A stretch of DNA of 42,457 nt from Methylobacterium bullatum (GCF_014845095.1 NZ_NKUG01000048.1:1-42457); one strand, 5' to 3'. Positions 25,789-34,347 are shown, counted from the stretch's first letter. Program-made: numbers and translations. The notes: generated from the sequence alone by a model not told the origin.

Positions 25789-26433
25789 CTTGGCGTCTCC
25801 TACAAGTGCGTCTTCGTCTTTCTTCATAAACTCCGTGAGGCCATGGCTGTGGAGTTGAAGGGCCGCTTCGTCGGCGGCGAGGGTAGGACCGTTGAGGTTG
25901 ATGGCGGCTACTTCGGCGGGTACATCAAGCCCGCCAATCACAGGGCGAGCCGCGTCGACCGACGCCTTGCCAAGAACCAGAACCGCTAGCGCGACTGCGT
26001 CGTGATCGTCCGCGAGCGCGGCGGTGATTCGGTCCCCGCCGTGTTCCGCACCAAAGGGGCTGCTTTCAGCTTCATCAAGGCCCGCGTTGCCAAGGGCACC
26101 GTCATTCAGGCCGACGAAGCGGCTTCCTGGGACGCGCTGCACGCTCAGTACGAGGTCAAGCGCATCAATCACCGCGACGCTTACAGCGAGGATGGTGCCT
26201 GCACGAACATGGCCGAGGAGTACTTCTCCCGCCTCCGTCGCGCCGAGCAGGGCCACCACCACCACATCGCTGGCGTCTACCTCCTCCGCTACGCGCAGGA
26301 GGCTTCATGGCGCGAGGATCACCGCCGCGAGGCCAACGGCGCTCAGTACGAGCGGATTGCCGGTCTGGCGATGAAGCGCGGCCCGTCCGGGGATTTCTGC
26401 GGGTACTGGCAGCGGCATTTGAAAGCGGCCTAA
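25789..26433 (+). pseudogene. IS1595-family (ISXO2-like) transposase remnant
   Basis: Starting at LGVSYKCVFVFLHKLREAM, the frame matches the DDE/DDN core of IS1595-type transposases: VDGGYFGGYIKP (first Asp), VIQADEAASWDAL (second Asp), DGACTNMAEEYFSRLRRAEQ (Asn), then GHHHHIAGVYLLRYAQE and the C-terminal YWQRHLKAA. The N-terminal ~80 residues with the zinc ribbon are missing. An in-frame TAG at 25987-25989 interrupts the sequence where relatives have KNQNGKRQ. No terminal inverted repeats were identified. It marks the left edge of the AT-rich cassette. Confidence 0.85.
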
Positions 26434-26553
26434 GATCCTTATGCGTCTATCACTCCATCGTCCTGCTATTGGCCCGATAGCGAACTGGATCTAGGGTTGC
26501 AACTCTTATGGGCGATGCATTCGGGAGCATGTTGCCCTTGTGGGATGTAGACC

Positions 26554-26559
26554 TATATG
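26554..26559 (+). promoter_or_regulatory. Possible -10 box of the AT-rich cassette
   Basis: TTGCCC (26532-26537) and TATATG (26554-26559) are 16 bp apart. Upstream, 26510-26537 holds an imperfect palindrome (GGGC-ATGC...GCAT-GCCC). If this is the promoter, the ATG at 26557 lies in the -10 box, and translation would start at 26602 or later. Confidence 0.25.
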
Positions 26560-27048
26560 GCAACACTCCAGGAGTTGGAGGGGCGTAGGCTTCTCAGGCC
26601 TATGACCGTCGCGCTCGTTGGTCGTCAGCAACCGATGAGGAGGATGTATGTCACGCCAAAATTTGAGTCGTGGTGTCACAATGATCTTGGAGCGATCCCC
26701 AGTACCCATTGGGGCGGAGACATTCCCGTAAAAGATCAGGTAAAAGATCTTTTACAGCAGTACATCTCTGGTCAGCCATTGGATTTTAGTCGTCAGTTTA
26801 ACGTACTGTCGCCTGGGTCATACGGCGTATGGGAGTTAAAAACTGGAGACGTAAGAATTTTTGGCTGGTTTGTTCACTTCGACTGCTACATTGCGAATGT
26901 TGGAGGCGATGCAAACTTCATCAAAGAAGATCCTAATCGGAGATATGCTTCTCTGATAGATGAAACTAGGAATGATCGAGAAGAGCTCGGTCTTGATGAG
27001 CCCAGTTTTATAGATTCGGTGGACCCAAAAGATGTCATTTCATTTTGA
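26557..27048 (+). CDS. Toxin-like protein, first gene of AT-rich cassette
   Basis: An open frame of up to 163 aa. The core GVWELKTGDVRIFGWFVHFD, then CYIANVGGDANFIKEDP and RNDREELGLDEPSFIDS, resembles phage-associated proteins with 'VWELKTxDxRIFGWF...' and 'LDLDEPKFI' that are often encoded with a small HTH protein; I think of them as HigB/RelE-like toxins, but the family call is tentative. The first 29 residues may be untranslated: ATGs at 26602, 26635 and 26644 are alternatives. Codon use and base composition differ sharply from neighbouring genes (many TTA, AAT, ATT codons). It overlaps the next gene by 17 bp, so the two are coupled. Confidence 0.65.
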   Translation: MATLQELEGRRLLRPMTVALVGRQQPMRRMYVTPKFESWCHNDLGAIPSTHWGGDIPVKDQVKDLLQQYISGQPLDFSRQFNVLSPGSYGVWELKTGDVRIFGWFVHFDCYIANVGGDANFIKEDPNRRYASLIDETRNDREELGLDEPSFIDSVDPKDVISF

Positions 27049-27451
27049 AACTGACGAAAAATCATTCGCAGGGTCAAGTTTGATCATGCAGGCAATCCGA
27101 GAAATGCAGTCCGCATTTCTCCGGGAGAAAAAAACTACTGGCCTTACCCAGCAGGCGCTTGCGAATAGACTTGGCATCAAAAACAGGTCGACCGTTAACA
27201 AGTGGCTTCTTGGAAGAGAAAACATCAGTCTAAGGACAATTGGTGAAGTTGCCTGGGCTTTAAATAGACGCGCGGTCATTACATTTGAAGATGATGGTAT
27301 GGAAGGTGGTAATTTTTATTCTGATGCGAATACAAAGCAGGCATCACAGGCAGAAAATCTCGTTGCAAAGGGGGTGGACAGCGCCAGGCTATGGAAAAAT
27401 GCAACAAAAACTGTCAAATCATCTGAGTTAGTTGTAGACCATGCCTATTAA
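27032..27451 (+). CDS. XRE-family helix-turn-helix protein, second gene of AT-rich cassette
   Basis: A 139-aa protein with a Cro/XRE-type helix-turn-helix at ~40-85 (LTQQALANRLGIKNRSTVNK, then WLLGRENISLRTIGEVAWAL). This is the layout of HigA-type antitoxins encoded after their toxins. The N-terminal ~25 residues are specific to this protein and may be absent if translation starts at the ATG at 27086; the C-terminal third is polar and not recognised. It overlaps the toxin-like gene by 17 bp and the next gene by 11 bp. It probably represses the cassette promoter together with the first protein. Confidence 0.8.
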   Translation: MSFHFETDEKSFAGSSLIMQAIREMQSAFLREKKTTGLTQQALANRLGIKNRSTVNKWLLGRENISLRTIGEVAWALNRRAVITFEDDGMEGGNFYSDANTKQASQAENLVAKGVDSARLWKNATKTVKSSELVVDHAY

Positions 27452-27920
27452 TCGACGTCCGTTTGAGCCGCATGGCATCGCATTGTTCTGTGAGGACATT
27501 CGCAACGAAGTGGGCGGTTCTATAAGTCTTATTGGTGTATACCAATCTGATCTTGTAGTGCCTGCCCTCCCGATGATATTGCCGAAATTTGCCATAGCAA
27601 TAACGGTTGTTACCAATCCACTCCCCGGCGATATTCAGCGAATCAAGCTAGAAGTGTTTTTCCCCGGAGATGGCGAAAGGCCATCAATAGATATTAATCG
27701 AGAAGTTAGCACTAAAGATGCTGTTACGAACAAAAAATCTCCTGATCCAGATGTCCCGCCTCATATGAAGTTGTTACAGAATATTTTTATGTCCCCAATA
27801 GAAATATCTCAAGAGGGTTTTATTAAGGTAAGAGTTCATATAAATGACACGCGTATTAAGGCAGGCGTCTTGCGGGTTATCCACATGCCCGAAGATGAAA
27901 GCAGTTTGGACGAGTCCTAA
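27441..27920 (+). CDS. DUF6941-like protein, third gene of AT-rich cassette
   Basis: A 159-aa protein of the DUF6941 type as I read it: PHGIALFCEDIRNEVGGSIS and LIGVYQSDLVVPALPMILPK at the N-terminus form the family's beta-strand signature 'L-F-C-x-D-I-R-x-E-x-G-x-K-x-S-L-I-G-V-Y'. The rest is beta-rich with a polar linker (SPDPDVPPHMKLLQ) and a final strand RVIHMPEDESS. No catalytic motif can be pointed to. It overlaps the HTH gene by 11 bp. Its stop codon overlaps that of the convergent gene on the other strand (CTAA). Possible roles are a third toxin-antitoxin component or a cargo gene; this is not resolved. Confidence 0.7.
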   Translation: MPINRRPFEPHGIALFCEDIRNEVGGSISLIGVYQSDLVVPALPMILPKFAIAITVVTNPLPGDIQRIKLEVFFPGDGERPSIDINREVSTKDAVTNKKSPDPDVPPHMKLLQNIFMSPIEISQEGFIKVRVHINDTRIKAGVLRVIHMPEDESSLDES

Positions 27921-28372
27921 TTACGCACCCACCCCTTCAGATCTCCCTCGACCCTCATCTCCCTAACGTTCCCCGCCTGTTTGCTCTTCCACAGGCAGGC
28001 CCCGACGCGCTTACGAATCATCTGCGCGACCTTGGGTTCGTCCTTGTCGAGGCCACGCCCAACCATGACATGGTCCGCGATCTCCCGTGACGTGAGCGGC
28101 CCGTCACCGACGCGGAGTGCCCCCAGGACGAACCGCATCATCTCGCCATGGAAGGCGGCGTGAAGCGGCGGGTACTGGCGGTTCCCGATCTCTCCCACGT
28201 CTGCCATGGGATCGAAGATGCGGATGGCGCTGTCTACAGCGTCCAGTGACCTGACAAGCTTCAGAAGCTCGCCCTGAGTGTGTTCGATCTGGCCGGCGAT
28301 CTCGGCCCGCTTGTGGCGTTTGCGCCCTAATACCGGATGGAACCCTCCCGGCCTCGATCCGCGGACGGCCAC
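27917..28372 (-). CDS. Hypothetical protein, possibly 5'-truncated
   Basis: The protein has the form of a widespread alphaproteobacterial family with an N-terminal helix pair, KRAEIAGQIEHTQGELLKLV and LDAVDSAIRIFDP, then PLHAAFHGEMMRFVLGALR, and a winged-helix-like domain LTSREIADHVMVGRGLDKD with VRKRVGACLWK near the end. A GTG at 28372 gives 151 aa. In relatives the protein begins just before 'RKRAEIAGQIE', so the start here may be intact. Base composition is high-GC, unlike the convergent cassette. The two share overlapping stop codons. Function unknown; a DNA-binding role is possible. Confidence 0.65.
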   Translation of the reverse strand: MAVRGSRPGGFHPVLGRKRHKRAEIAGQIEHTQGELLKLVRSLDAVDSAIRIFDPMADVGEIGNRQYPPLHAAFHGEMMRFVLGALRVGDGPLTSREIADHVMVGRGLDKDEPKVAQMIRKRVGACLWKSKQAGNVREMRVEGDLKGWVRN

Positions 28373-28398
28373 CCCGATGTCGAGGTCGCGCGGAGACG

Positions 28399-30468
28399 TC
28401 AGCGGCAGAGGCTTTGCCGCGCGAGGCAGGGCAGCAGGCTGTCTTCGGGGAAGGGCAGCGCCACCTCCCCCGTCTTGGATTCGAGCCTGGAGATCGCCCA
28501 TTCGCCCTTCGCATCGGCCACCGGCTCGATGAGCCAGCGGAGGGCGCGGACCTGGTCGCGGCCTCTCTCGGCCGGGAGCCGCGCCTCGACATATTGCTTG
28601 GACCACCACAGCATGCCGGAGGTGGGGAAGGTGACCGTGACCTTCTGCCTGGCCGCCTCGCAGACGAGCTGACGGACCCGGAAGCTGTTGCCCGCTGCGG
28701 CCTTCGGCCTGAGCGCGGCCTCCAGCAGGCCGGAGCCGCCGCCGGACGCCTTGAGGGCTTCCTGGCACCGGAGCTCGTCGCGCCGGGCGGCCAAGGCGCG
28801 GCTTCCCTCCTGGCAGGCCTGGACGAGGGGCCTGAGACTCTCATGCAACGGAATCGTGCCGCGCCCGCATTGCAGGATGCCCGACGCCGGGGCGTCCGAC
28901 GAAGGATCGGCGGCCGCGAAGGCCTTGTCGACTTCGCCCGTCGCAATGCGGACGGCCTCGGCTCGGGCGTCGGCGACCTTGCCGTTGAACTCCGTCACGA
29001 GGGCCGTCGGCGGATAGATCCCGCGCACATCGCCCGTGCCCATCAGAAACCAGTTGTTGGCCTCCAGCCCTGCGAACGTCTTCGGTGCGGCCTCGATCCG
29101 CCCGGCCTGCTCCTGGAAGACCTGCCGGACGCTTTTCGCCACGTAGTCTTCCGCCATTCCGGTGCAGGTCTTGTAGAGGCGCGACAGGGCCTCGTTGCCC
29201 CATTGCGTGCCGACGAGCCGGTCGCATTGCGAGCGAGCCTCGTTGAGGGGGAGGCTCTTGAGGCTGTCGCCGCCGAACACCTCCTGAAGCTCCCGAGCGG
29301 CGGCCTGCTCCATCTCGGTGCGACGGGGGTCGAGCGGGGCTCCGAGGAAGCGGTCATGGGCCATCCGCGTCACGCCGTTTCGGCGGAGCTCCTCCCCGCC
29401 GAGCTGCAACCCGTTCGTCTCACGGAACGACGTCAGAGTCAGGGGAAGGGCGAGGAAGCGCTCCCGCTCCTCGCGCAGCCAGAGGGCGGCCTTCCGGCGC
29501 TTCTCGATGTCGGGATAGGATTGAGACAGCAGCCGGACGACGGTCCTGCCGTCCTTGCAGGACTGGGCTTTCCGGAGGAGGTCCTCCGTGAAGGGACGGT
29601 CCCAGTATTCGACCGGCAGACCGACCGCCCATTCCAGCCGCTCGATGTCGAGATAGCCGAACGTCGCGATTCGCTCGCACACGGTATCCCCCGGCAGGGC
29701 CTCGAGCGGTTGCCCGCTCGCCGCGAGGCGGTCGGCGACGATGCGCAGGAACTCCAGGGCAGCCTGGCGGGCTGCCCCGTTGCGGTCGAGCGACCCATCG
29801 GGCGCCAGAGCGGGGCTCGTCGCCGCGCGCATCTCTTCGACGACCTGAGCGCGGGCGGCCGGCGGATCGACGGGAAGCTCCGCGAGCCGCTTGCGCTCGG
29901 CATCGTAGAAGCGCCTCCAGAAGGTCGGCGCAGCCTCGGCGTAGCGCTGACGATAGGCTTGCTGGTCGAGATCCGGCAGCAGGTCGAAGGGGGGAAGCGT
30001 CTGCTGCTCCCCGGCGACGGTCCGGGCCGTTTCGACGGAGGGACGGGCCTCGCCCAGCAGGCCGAAGAGGCGATCGATCCGTGCCTTCACGCTCTCGCTC
30101 CGAGAGAGCGTGAACGGCTCGCAATCGGCCTGCGGCTTGCCCTGGCCGGTGAGCCAGCGACCCTGGAGGCTGTCGCCGTTCTGCCCGAATCGCACCGCGA
30201 CCCAAGGGCGGCCGCGTCTGTCCACCAGGATGAGACCACCCTCCGTGTCCTGAGCGAGCAATTCCAGCTTTTGAAAAGAAGACGCGTTCGTCTTGCGAAA
30301 GAACACGTCGAAAGCCGAGCCTTCGGGTCTGAATTCCCAATCGTCCAGCGTCGACACGCCGCCGCAAACGTGGCTCCCCTTGAAGAAGCCGGCATCGAAT
30401 GCTGTGGCCTCCCCCGATGCCACTGCGGACATTGCGAGGACGACGAGGGCTTTTAGGCTAAAATTCAT
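28399..30468 (-). CDS. Large exported protein of unknown function, 689 aa
   Basis: The ATG at 30468 begins a clear signal peptide, NFSLKALVVLAMSAVASGEA, with cleavage likely after ATA. The mature N-terminal ~100 residues form a beta-rich domain with a possible disulfide (GSHVCGGVSTLDDWEF ... ADCEPFTLSR). Residues ~120-560 are mostly helical and rich in Arg, Glu and Ala, with several Cys (VCERIATFG, KSCKDG-like AQSCKDGRT, RSQCDRLV). The C-terminal ~100 residues look like a beta domain (ISRLESKTGEVALPFPEDS). No lipobox, membrane helix or known catalytic motif is visible. It is probably periplasmic. It lies beside the accessory cassette but has normal GC. Confidence 0.75.
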   Translation of the reverse strand: MNFSLKALVVLAMSAVASGEATAFDAGFFKGSHVCGGVSTLDDWEFRPEGSAFDVFFRKTNASSFQKLELLAQDTEGGLILVDRRGRPWVAVRFGQNGDSLQGRWLTGQGKPQADCEPFTLSRSESVKARIDRLFGLLGEARPSVETARTVAGEQQTLPPFDLLPDLDQQAYRQRYAEAAPTFWRRFYDAERKRLAELPVDPPAARAQVVEEMRAATSPALAPDGSLDRNGAARQAALEFLRIVADRLAASGQPLEALPGDTVCERIATFGYLDIERLEWAVGLPVEYWDRPFTEDLLRKAQSCKDGRTVVRLLSQSYPDIEKRRKAALWLREERERFLALPLTLTSFRETNGLQLGGEELRRNGVTRMAHDRFLGAPLDPRRTEMEQAAARELQEVFGGDSLKSLPLNEARSQCDRLVGTQWGNEALSRLYKTCTGMAEDYVAKSVRQVFQEQAGRIEAAPKTFAGLEANNWFLMGTGDVRGIYPPTALVTEFNGKVADARAEAVRIATGEVDKAFAAADPSSDAPASGILQCGRGTIPLHESLRPLVQACQEGSRALAARRDELRCQEALKASGGGSGLLEAALRPKAAAGNSFRVRQLVCEAARQKVTVTFPTSGMLWWSKQYVEARLPAERGRDQVRALRWLIEPVADAKGEWAISRLESKTGEVALPFPEDSLLPCLARQSLCR

Positions 30469-31000
30469 GGATCGACCTGGGTCTCCGCAATGATCGTGCA
30501 TCCATTCCCCCATCTTCAGGGGTCGAACGGTGCCTTTGACAAGCAGAGTTTATGTCGAGCCTGCGGCGCACTCAACGTTTGTCCGTCTGCGACAGCGGCC
30601 GACCGGAATGAGCCGGCTCGGTACGGTCGTTCCCCACTGGACGGGTCGTGTCCCTGGACGTGGCGCGGACGCGAGGCGTTCGAACCGGCTGACGGAGCCG
30701 TCCGATCCGGATGATCTCCGGTTCGGCGGGCGGTCGTGGCGGACGGTCAGGCGGTGGAAGCGGTCGAACCGGGCGCGGAGAAGACGCCCTCGGCGACGTC
30801 GAACCGGATGGCCGAGGCCGAATGGGAATGGGATGGTTCAATGCGGGGGACGCGCCCGCCACGCGCGCATCGTCGCGGACTTATGGCTGGCGTCGTCGTC
30901 GAAGACCGCGCGTCCGGTCCGGCAAGGCGGGATGGGATCGAAGCGGTCGCCGGGAGGTCCGACGAGCTCCGCCCCGGATCGAACGGGGCGGTCCGGTACC
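30469..31000. other. Intergenic region, no gene seen
   Basis: About 530 bp. Several open frames exist on both strands but none has protein-like content or a ribosome-binding site. The right side (30600-31000) is GC-rich with many short palindromic tracts (CGGTCGG and similar). The left side probably holds the promoter of the exported-protein gene. Confidence 0.5.
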
Positions 31001-31642
31001 CTACTCGGCGGGCTTGGCCGCCGGCTTCGGTGCCGGCGCGGCCGGTTTCGTGGAGGGCGCGGCAGGGGCACCGGTCCCCGTGGCGGCCGGCGTGGGCTTG
31101 GGCGCCCATTCCGGATCGGAGCGGGGACCGCCCGGGCCGTTGGTCGGTCCGGTGATCTGTCCCGGCGCCGTATCTGTGACCTTGGTCCAGGCCTGCGACA
31201 TGCACATGAAGCGCAGCATGCAGCCGCGCACGGTGAGTTCGCCGGGCTTCTCGCTCCAGATCGTCACGTCGTAGAACGACCCGTCCTCGGCGTTGTAGAT
31301 CTTGCCTTCGTAATGGTTCTCGGCGTTGGGCTTGATGCCCATGACGAGCTGGTGGCCGAGCGATGGGCGGGCCTGCTTCTTCGGGTCGGGGTTCTTGAAG
31401 TCGATCCGGGGCTGCCCCTTGTCGTTCAGCGGCACCTTCAGCCAGACGACGTAGCCGCACAGGTGATCGTTCTTCGCGCCGCATTTCTCGAGACGGACGC
31501 GAGCCCGACCGTCCTCGGTGAGCCAGGTTCCGCTCGGATCGTTCGGAGCAGCCATGGCGAGGCCGGACATCGCGCTGAGCGCAAGACCGGCCACCGGCGC
31601 CAGGAGGCGCCCGGCCACGGCCGAAATGGGTCGATACGTCAT
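31001..31642 (-). CDS. DUF2147 exported protein with Pro/Ala tail
   Basis: A 213-aa secreted protein. The N-terminus AGRLLAPVAGLALSAMSGLA is a signal peptide ending AMA-AP. The DUF2147 domain follows (~35-140): DPSGTWLTEDGRARVRLEKC, LCGYVVWLK, a GKIYNAEDGSFYDVTIWSEK strand pair, and GCMLRFMCMSQAW. The last ~60 residues are Pro/Ala/Thr-rich and likely disordered, ending PKPAAKPAE. DUF2147 proteins are beta-barrel-like, often periplasmic; the function is not established. The ATG at 31642 has AAGG at correct spacing; an ATG at 31651 is possible. Confidence 0.88.
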   Translation of the reverse strand: MTYRPISAVAGRLLAPVAGLALSAMSGLAMAAPNDPSGTWLTEDGRARVRLEKCGAKNDHLCGYVVWLKVPLNDKGQPRIDFKNPDPKKQARPSLGHQLVMGIKPNAENHYEGKIYNAEDGSFYDVTIWSEKPGELTVRGCMLRFMCMSQAWTKVTDTAPGQITGPTNGPGGPRSDPEWAPKPTPAATGTGAPAAPSTKPAAPAPKPAAKPAE

Positions 31643-31883
31643 CAAGAACATCCTTAACCCGCCCCGAAACGCCGCTGTCCGCGCCCATGCCGTCCGCCCG
31701 TCCGGGGCGCGTGGTCGAGCGCGCGGTGGCGGGAGCCGCCCCTCGTCTGAAGGCCCCGGCTTCGGATGCGAACGTGACCGGATCATGACCGGCTCACGGC
31801 GTCCTAACGGATTTCGCGCAAGCCGCGAGAGAATTCTTCGTGAGGGTCGGCGTGTCTCGCCGAAGAAGATGCCGCATGAAAAA

Positions 31884-31907
31884 GGGCCGGTGCTCACGCA
31901 CCGGCCC
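31884..31907 (-). terminator. Rho-independent terminator
   Basis: Perfect 10-bp arms (GGGCCGGTGC / GCACCGGCCC) with a 4-nt loop, followed on the minus strand by TTTTTC. It lies 30 bp after the Cys-rich gene and ends its transcript. The stretch 31643-31883 between it and DUF2147 shows no gene. Confidence 0.85.
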
Positions 31908-31936
31908 CGATCCCGCCACCGACGAGGAAGGCTGGC

Positions 31937-32146
31937 TTACTCGGCCGCCGTCATGTCGGAGGTGAAGTGACCGCACCAATCCTTGGACGCCACCACCGGC
32001 CACAGGCCCGGCGACTTCGGCTCGGGCTGGCTCACCGGCGGGTTATAGCGGCAGAGACCTTCGTCGCCGGCCGACTGACCGCCATTGATCTTGTGATCGT
32101 CGAAGAAGCGGCAGCTCTCGCAGGCCGCGCTGGTGATGTGTGCCAT
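31937..32146 (-). CDS. Small Cys-rich protein, probable metal site
   Basis: A 69-aa protein with four Cys that could bind zinc or iron: MAHITSAACESCRFFDDHKI (C-x-x-C), GLCRYNPPVS (Cys), and KDWCGHFTSD (Cys, with a following His). The pattern C-x2-C...C-R...W-C-G-x-F is shared by a family of short, uncharacterised proteobacterial proteins. No membrane segment is seen. The start at 32146 is secure (GGGAGAG upstream). A sigma-70-like promoter and a terminator bracket it, so it is a single-gene unit. Function unknown. Confidence 0.8.
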   Translation of the reverse strand: MAHITSAACESCRFFDDHKINGGQSAGDEGLCRYNPPVSQPEPKSPGLWPVVASKDWCGHFTSDMTAAE

Positions 32147-32212
32147 GTGTCTCTCCCAATGATCCGGTTCAGGGGCAGGAGGCCTACCAAGCCCCGCCAT
32201 CCGCGTGGTTCT

Positions 32213-32241
32213 TAATTAGAATAACTCCAGACTGAGGTCAA
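32213..32241 (-). promoter_or_regulatory. Promoter of the Cys-rich small protein
   Basis: Minus-strand TTGACC (32236-32241) and TAATTA (32213-32218) are separated by 17 bp, about 65 bp before the start codon. The rest of the 352-bp divergent gap (to 32498) shows no gene. Confidence 0.5.
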
Positions 32242-32498
32242 GGGTGTCATGCGGCTCGATCCGGCGGCTCGGCGCGTGGGACAGGACCGCGAGGCGTGTC
32301 GTGAGCACTCGCGTTTGGGGATGTCGACCAACGGCTCTCGTCAAACGAGACATGCGTGGACCGACAGGCCGTTCAGGCCAAAGCGGCTCCGGCCCGGCCG
32401 GTTCGTGCCGGCCCGTGGACCCTAGAACGTCGTCCGGCTCTCTCGCCCGATGCCCCTCGCTCGCGTATAACGGGCAGCGAACGGCTCGGAGACCGATC

Positions 32499-32696
32499 TT
32501 GTACAAAGTTAAGGCAAACGATCACGCCGGACGCGCGCTGGTTTTCGCGTGCGGCACCGCTGATCAGGCTCTGGAGAAAACCTGGGAGCTGGCAGGCCGG
32601 GGCTTCAAGGATATCTGCGTGGCCGATCCGAAAGGCCGCGAAATGAAAGCGGCCGCCTTCGAACGCGCCATGGATCTCGATGTCGACTGGAGCTGA
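32499..32696 (+). CDS. Conserved small protein, 65 aa, TTG start
   Basis: A short cytosolic protein reading YKVKANDHAGRALVFACGTA then DQALEKTWELAGRGFKDICV and a final FERAMDLDVDWS. It has a beta-alpha-beta layout with an ADxAL helix. Similar proteins are known to me from Methylobacterium as uncharacterised short ORFs. The TTG start at 32499 has GGAG at 7-nt spacing; no ATG or GTG fits as well. It is divergent from the Cys-rich gene. Function unknown. Confidence 0.65.
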   Translation: MYKVKANDHAGRALVFACGTADQALEKTWELAGRGFKDICVADPKGREMKAAAFERAMDLDVDWS

Positions 32697-32894
32697 GGAC
32701 GCGAGGGTATCCCAAGCTTTCGCAACGTCATCGATTGCCGTCGATTGCGTGGAGGCGCAGGCCTGATCGATCTGTCGAACACAGATATCGAGCGGCGTCA
32801 TGCACGCCTCATTGCGCGACCGACAATCAGCCGCAATCCGTCGGGAAAGACTGAGCATTACGACATAGCGAGTCGTTCGATTTGAGTGCCGGCT

Positions 32895-34322
32895 ATGGTG
32901 TCGGGCCATCGATCCTGTGTGCGTAAATCTGGGCATCCGCCTCCCCGGCCATTTGGATCGATCGCCCCTTGGCTGGTAAGTGAAGCCGTTCATTCGAAAA
33001 GGGTCACGGCGATTTCCGAAGATGCATGGTCGACCGTGCTGGGGCTGGTGGCGGTCCTGGTGCTGGTGTTCGCGAACGGGTTCTTCGTTGCCGCTGAATT
33101 TGCCCTCGTCTCCGTGCGCCGCTCCCGGGTCGCGGAACTCGTCACAGAACGTCGCGCGCATGCGAGCGCCCTGCAGCGGGCGACCGACCGGCTCGATGCC
33201 CATCTCGCCGCGACGCAGTTCGGCATCACCTTGTCGTCCCTCGCGTTGGGCTGGGTCGGCGAACCCGCCCTCGCTCACCTCGTCGAGCCTGCGCTGACAT
33301 GGCTGCCGATCGGGCTCAGCTCGGTGGCCTCGCACACCGTCGCGGTCGTCGTCGCGTTTTCCATCATCACGTCCCTGCACATCGTGCTCGGCGAGCTCGC
33401 CCCGAAGAGCCTCGCCCTCCAGCGCAGCGAGCGCACGGCGCTGGCCGTGGTCCGCCCCCTCAGCCTGTTCCTCCTCGTCTTCCGCCCTGCGATCCTCTTC
33501 CTCAACGCCCTCGGCAACGGGGTACTGCGCCTCTGCGGCCTCCAGCCGGGACATGGCGAGGGCTCCCTTCACTCGACGGCCGAACTCAACCTGCTGATCC
33601 AGGCGAGCCAGGAAGCGGGCCTCATCCGGGAGGTTCAGCAGGAGGCCGTCGAGCGCATCTTCGCCATCGGGGAGCGAAAGGTGCGGGACATCATGACCCC
33701 ACGCCACGAGGTGTTCTGGGTCGATCTCGACGACCCGCGAGACGTGGTTCTCAAGGCGATCCGCGAATGCGACCACGCTCAGGTGGTCATCAGCCGCGGA
33801 GAGGTCGACGAACTCGTCGGCATCGTGCGCAAGCAGGACCTGCTCGACCAGGTCCTCGACGGCAAGGAGATCGACCTCGCCGTGGCCACGCAGCCGCCCA
33901 TCGTCGTGCACGAGAGCATGACCATCCTGGCCGTCCTCGAGACCTTCCAGAGCCAGCCCATGCGCATGGCCGTGGTGGTGGACGAATACGGGACGTTGGA
34001 GGGCATCGTCACGCAGACGGACCTCCTGGAAGCGATTGCGGGCGACATTCCGGAGGTGGGCGAGGAGCCCGACGTCGTCGAACGCGCAGACGGATCGCTC
34101 CTCATCGACGGCATGATGCCGGCCCGGCAGGCCTTCGAACGCCTCGCCTTCTCCGAGACGCCCGACAGCGACGACTTCACCACCCTGGCCGGCTACGTCA
34201 TCTTCCAACTCGGACGGATCCCCGGCGTCGGCGATGCCTTCGATGCGGGAGGATGGCGCTTCGAGGTGGTCGACATGGACGGGCGTCGCATCGACAAGGT
34301 GCTCGCCAGCCGGAGGCACTGA
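32895..34322 (+). CDS. CNNM/CBS-domain membrane protein (HlyC/CorC family)
   Basis: A 475-aa protein with an N-terminal CNNM (DUF21) membrane domain, a CBS pair and a CorC_HlyC domain. Membrane helices are visible at VLGLVAVLVLVFANGFFVAA, ITLSSLALGWVGEPAL, and VAVVVAFSIITSLHIVLGEL, followed by LAPKSLALQR. CBS domains include VRDIMTPRHEVFWVDL and VVVDEYGTLEGIVTQTDLLE. The C-terminal domain has FTTLAGYVIFQLGRIPGVGD. Relatives export divalent cations such as Mg/Co. The N-terminal ~45 residues before the first helix are unusual and the true start may lie further in; I used the ATG at 32895. Confidence 0.88.
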   Translation: MVSGHRSCVRKSGHPPPRPFGSIAPWLVSEAVHSKRVTAISEDAWSTVLGLVAVLVLVFANGFFVAAEFALVSVRRSRVAELVTERRAHASALQRATDRLDAHLAATQFGITLSSLALGWVGEPALAHLVEPALTWLPIGLSSVASHTVAVVVAFSIITSLHIVLGELAPKSLALQRSERTALAVVRPLSLFLLVFRPAILFLNALGNGVLRLCGLQPGHGEGSLHSTAELNLLIQASQEAGLIREVQQEAVERIFAIGERKVRDIMTPRHEVFWVDLDDPRDVVLKAIRECDHAQVVISRGEVDELVGIVRKQDLLDQVLDGKEIDLAVATQPPIVVHESMTILAVLETFQSQPMRMAVVVDEYGTLEGIVTQTDLLEAIAGDIPEVGEEPDVVERADGSLLIDGMMPARQAFERLAFSETPDSDDFTTLAGYVIFQLGRIPGVGDAFDAGGWRFEVVDMDGRRIDKVLASRRH

Positions 34323-34347
34323 CCACGCGACGGCCTCCGACGTGACC

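Noticed and set aside
24403..26265. 620-aa minus-strand open frame
   Set aside because: It is antisense to the serine hydrolase and to the transposase remnant, whose motifs are unmistakable on the plus strand.
30490..31657. Long plus-strand open frames over 30.5-31.6 kb
   Set aside because: They are GC-rich chance frames; the right half is antisense to the DUF2147 gene, and the left half has no domain or start signal.
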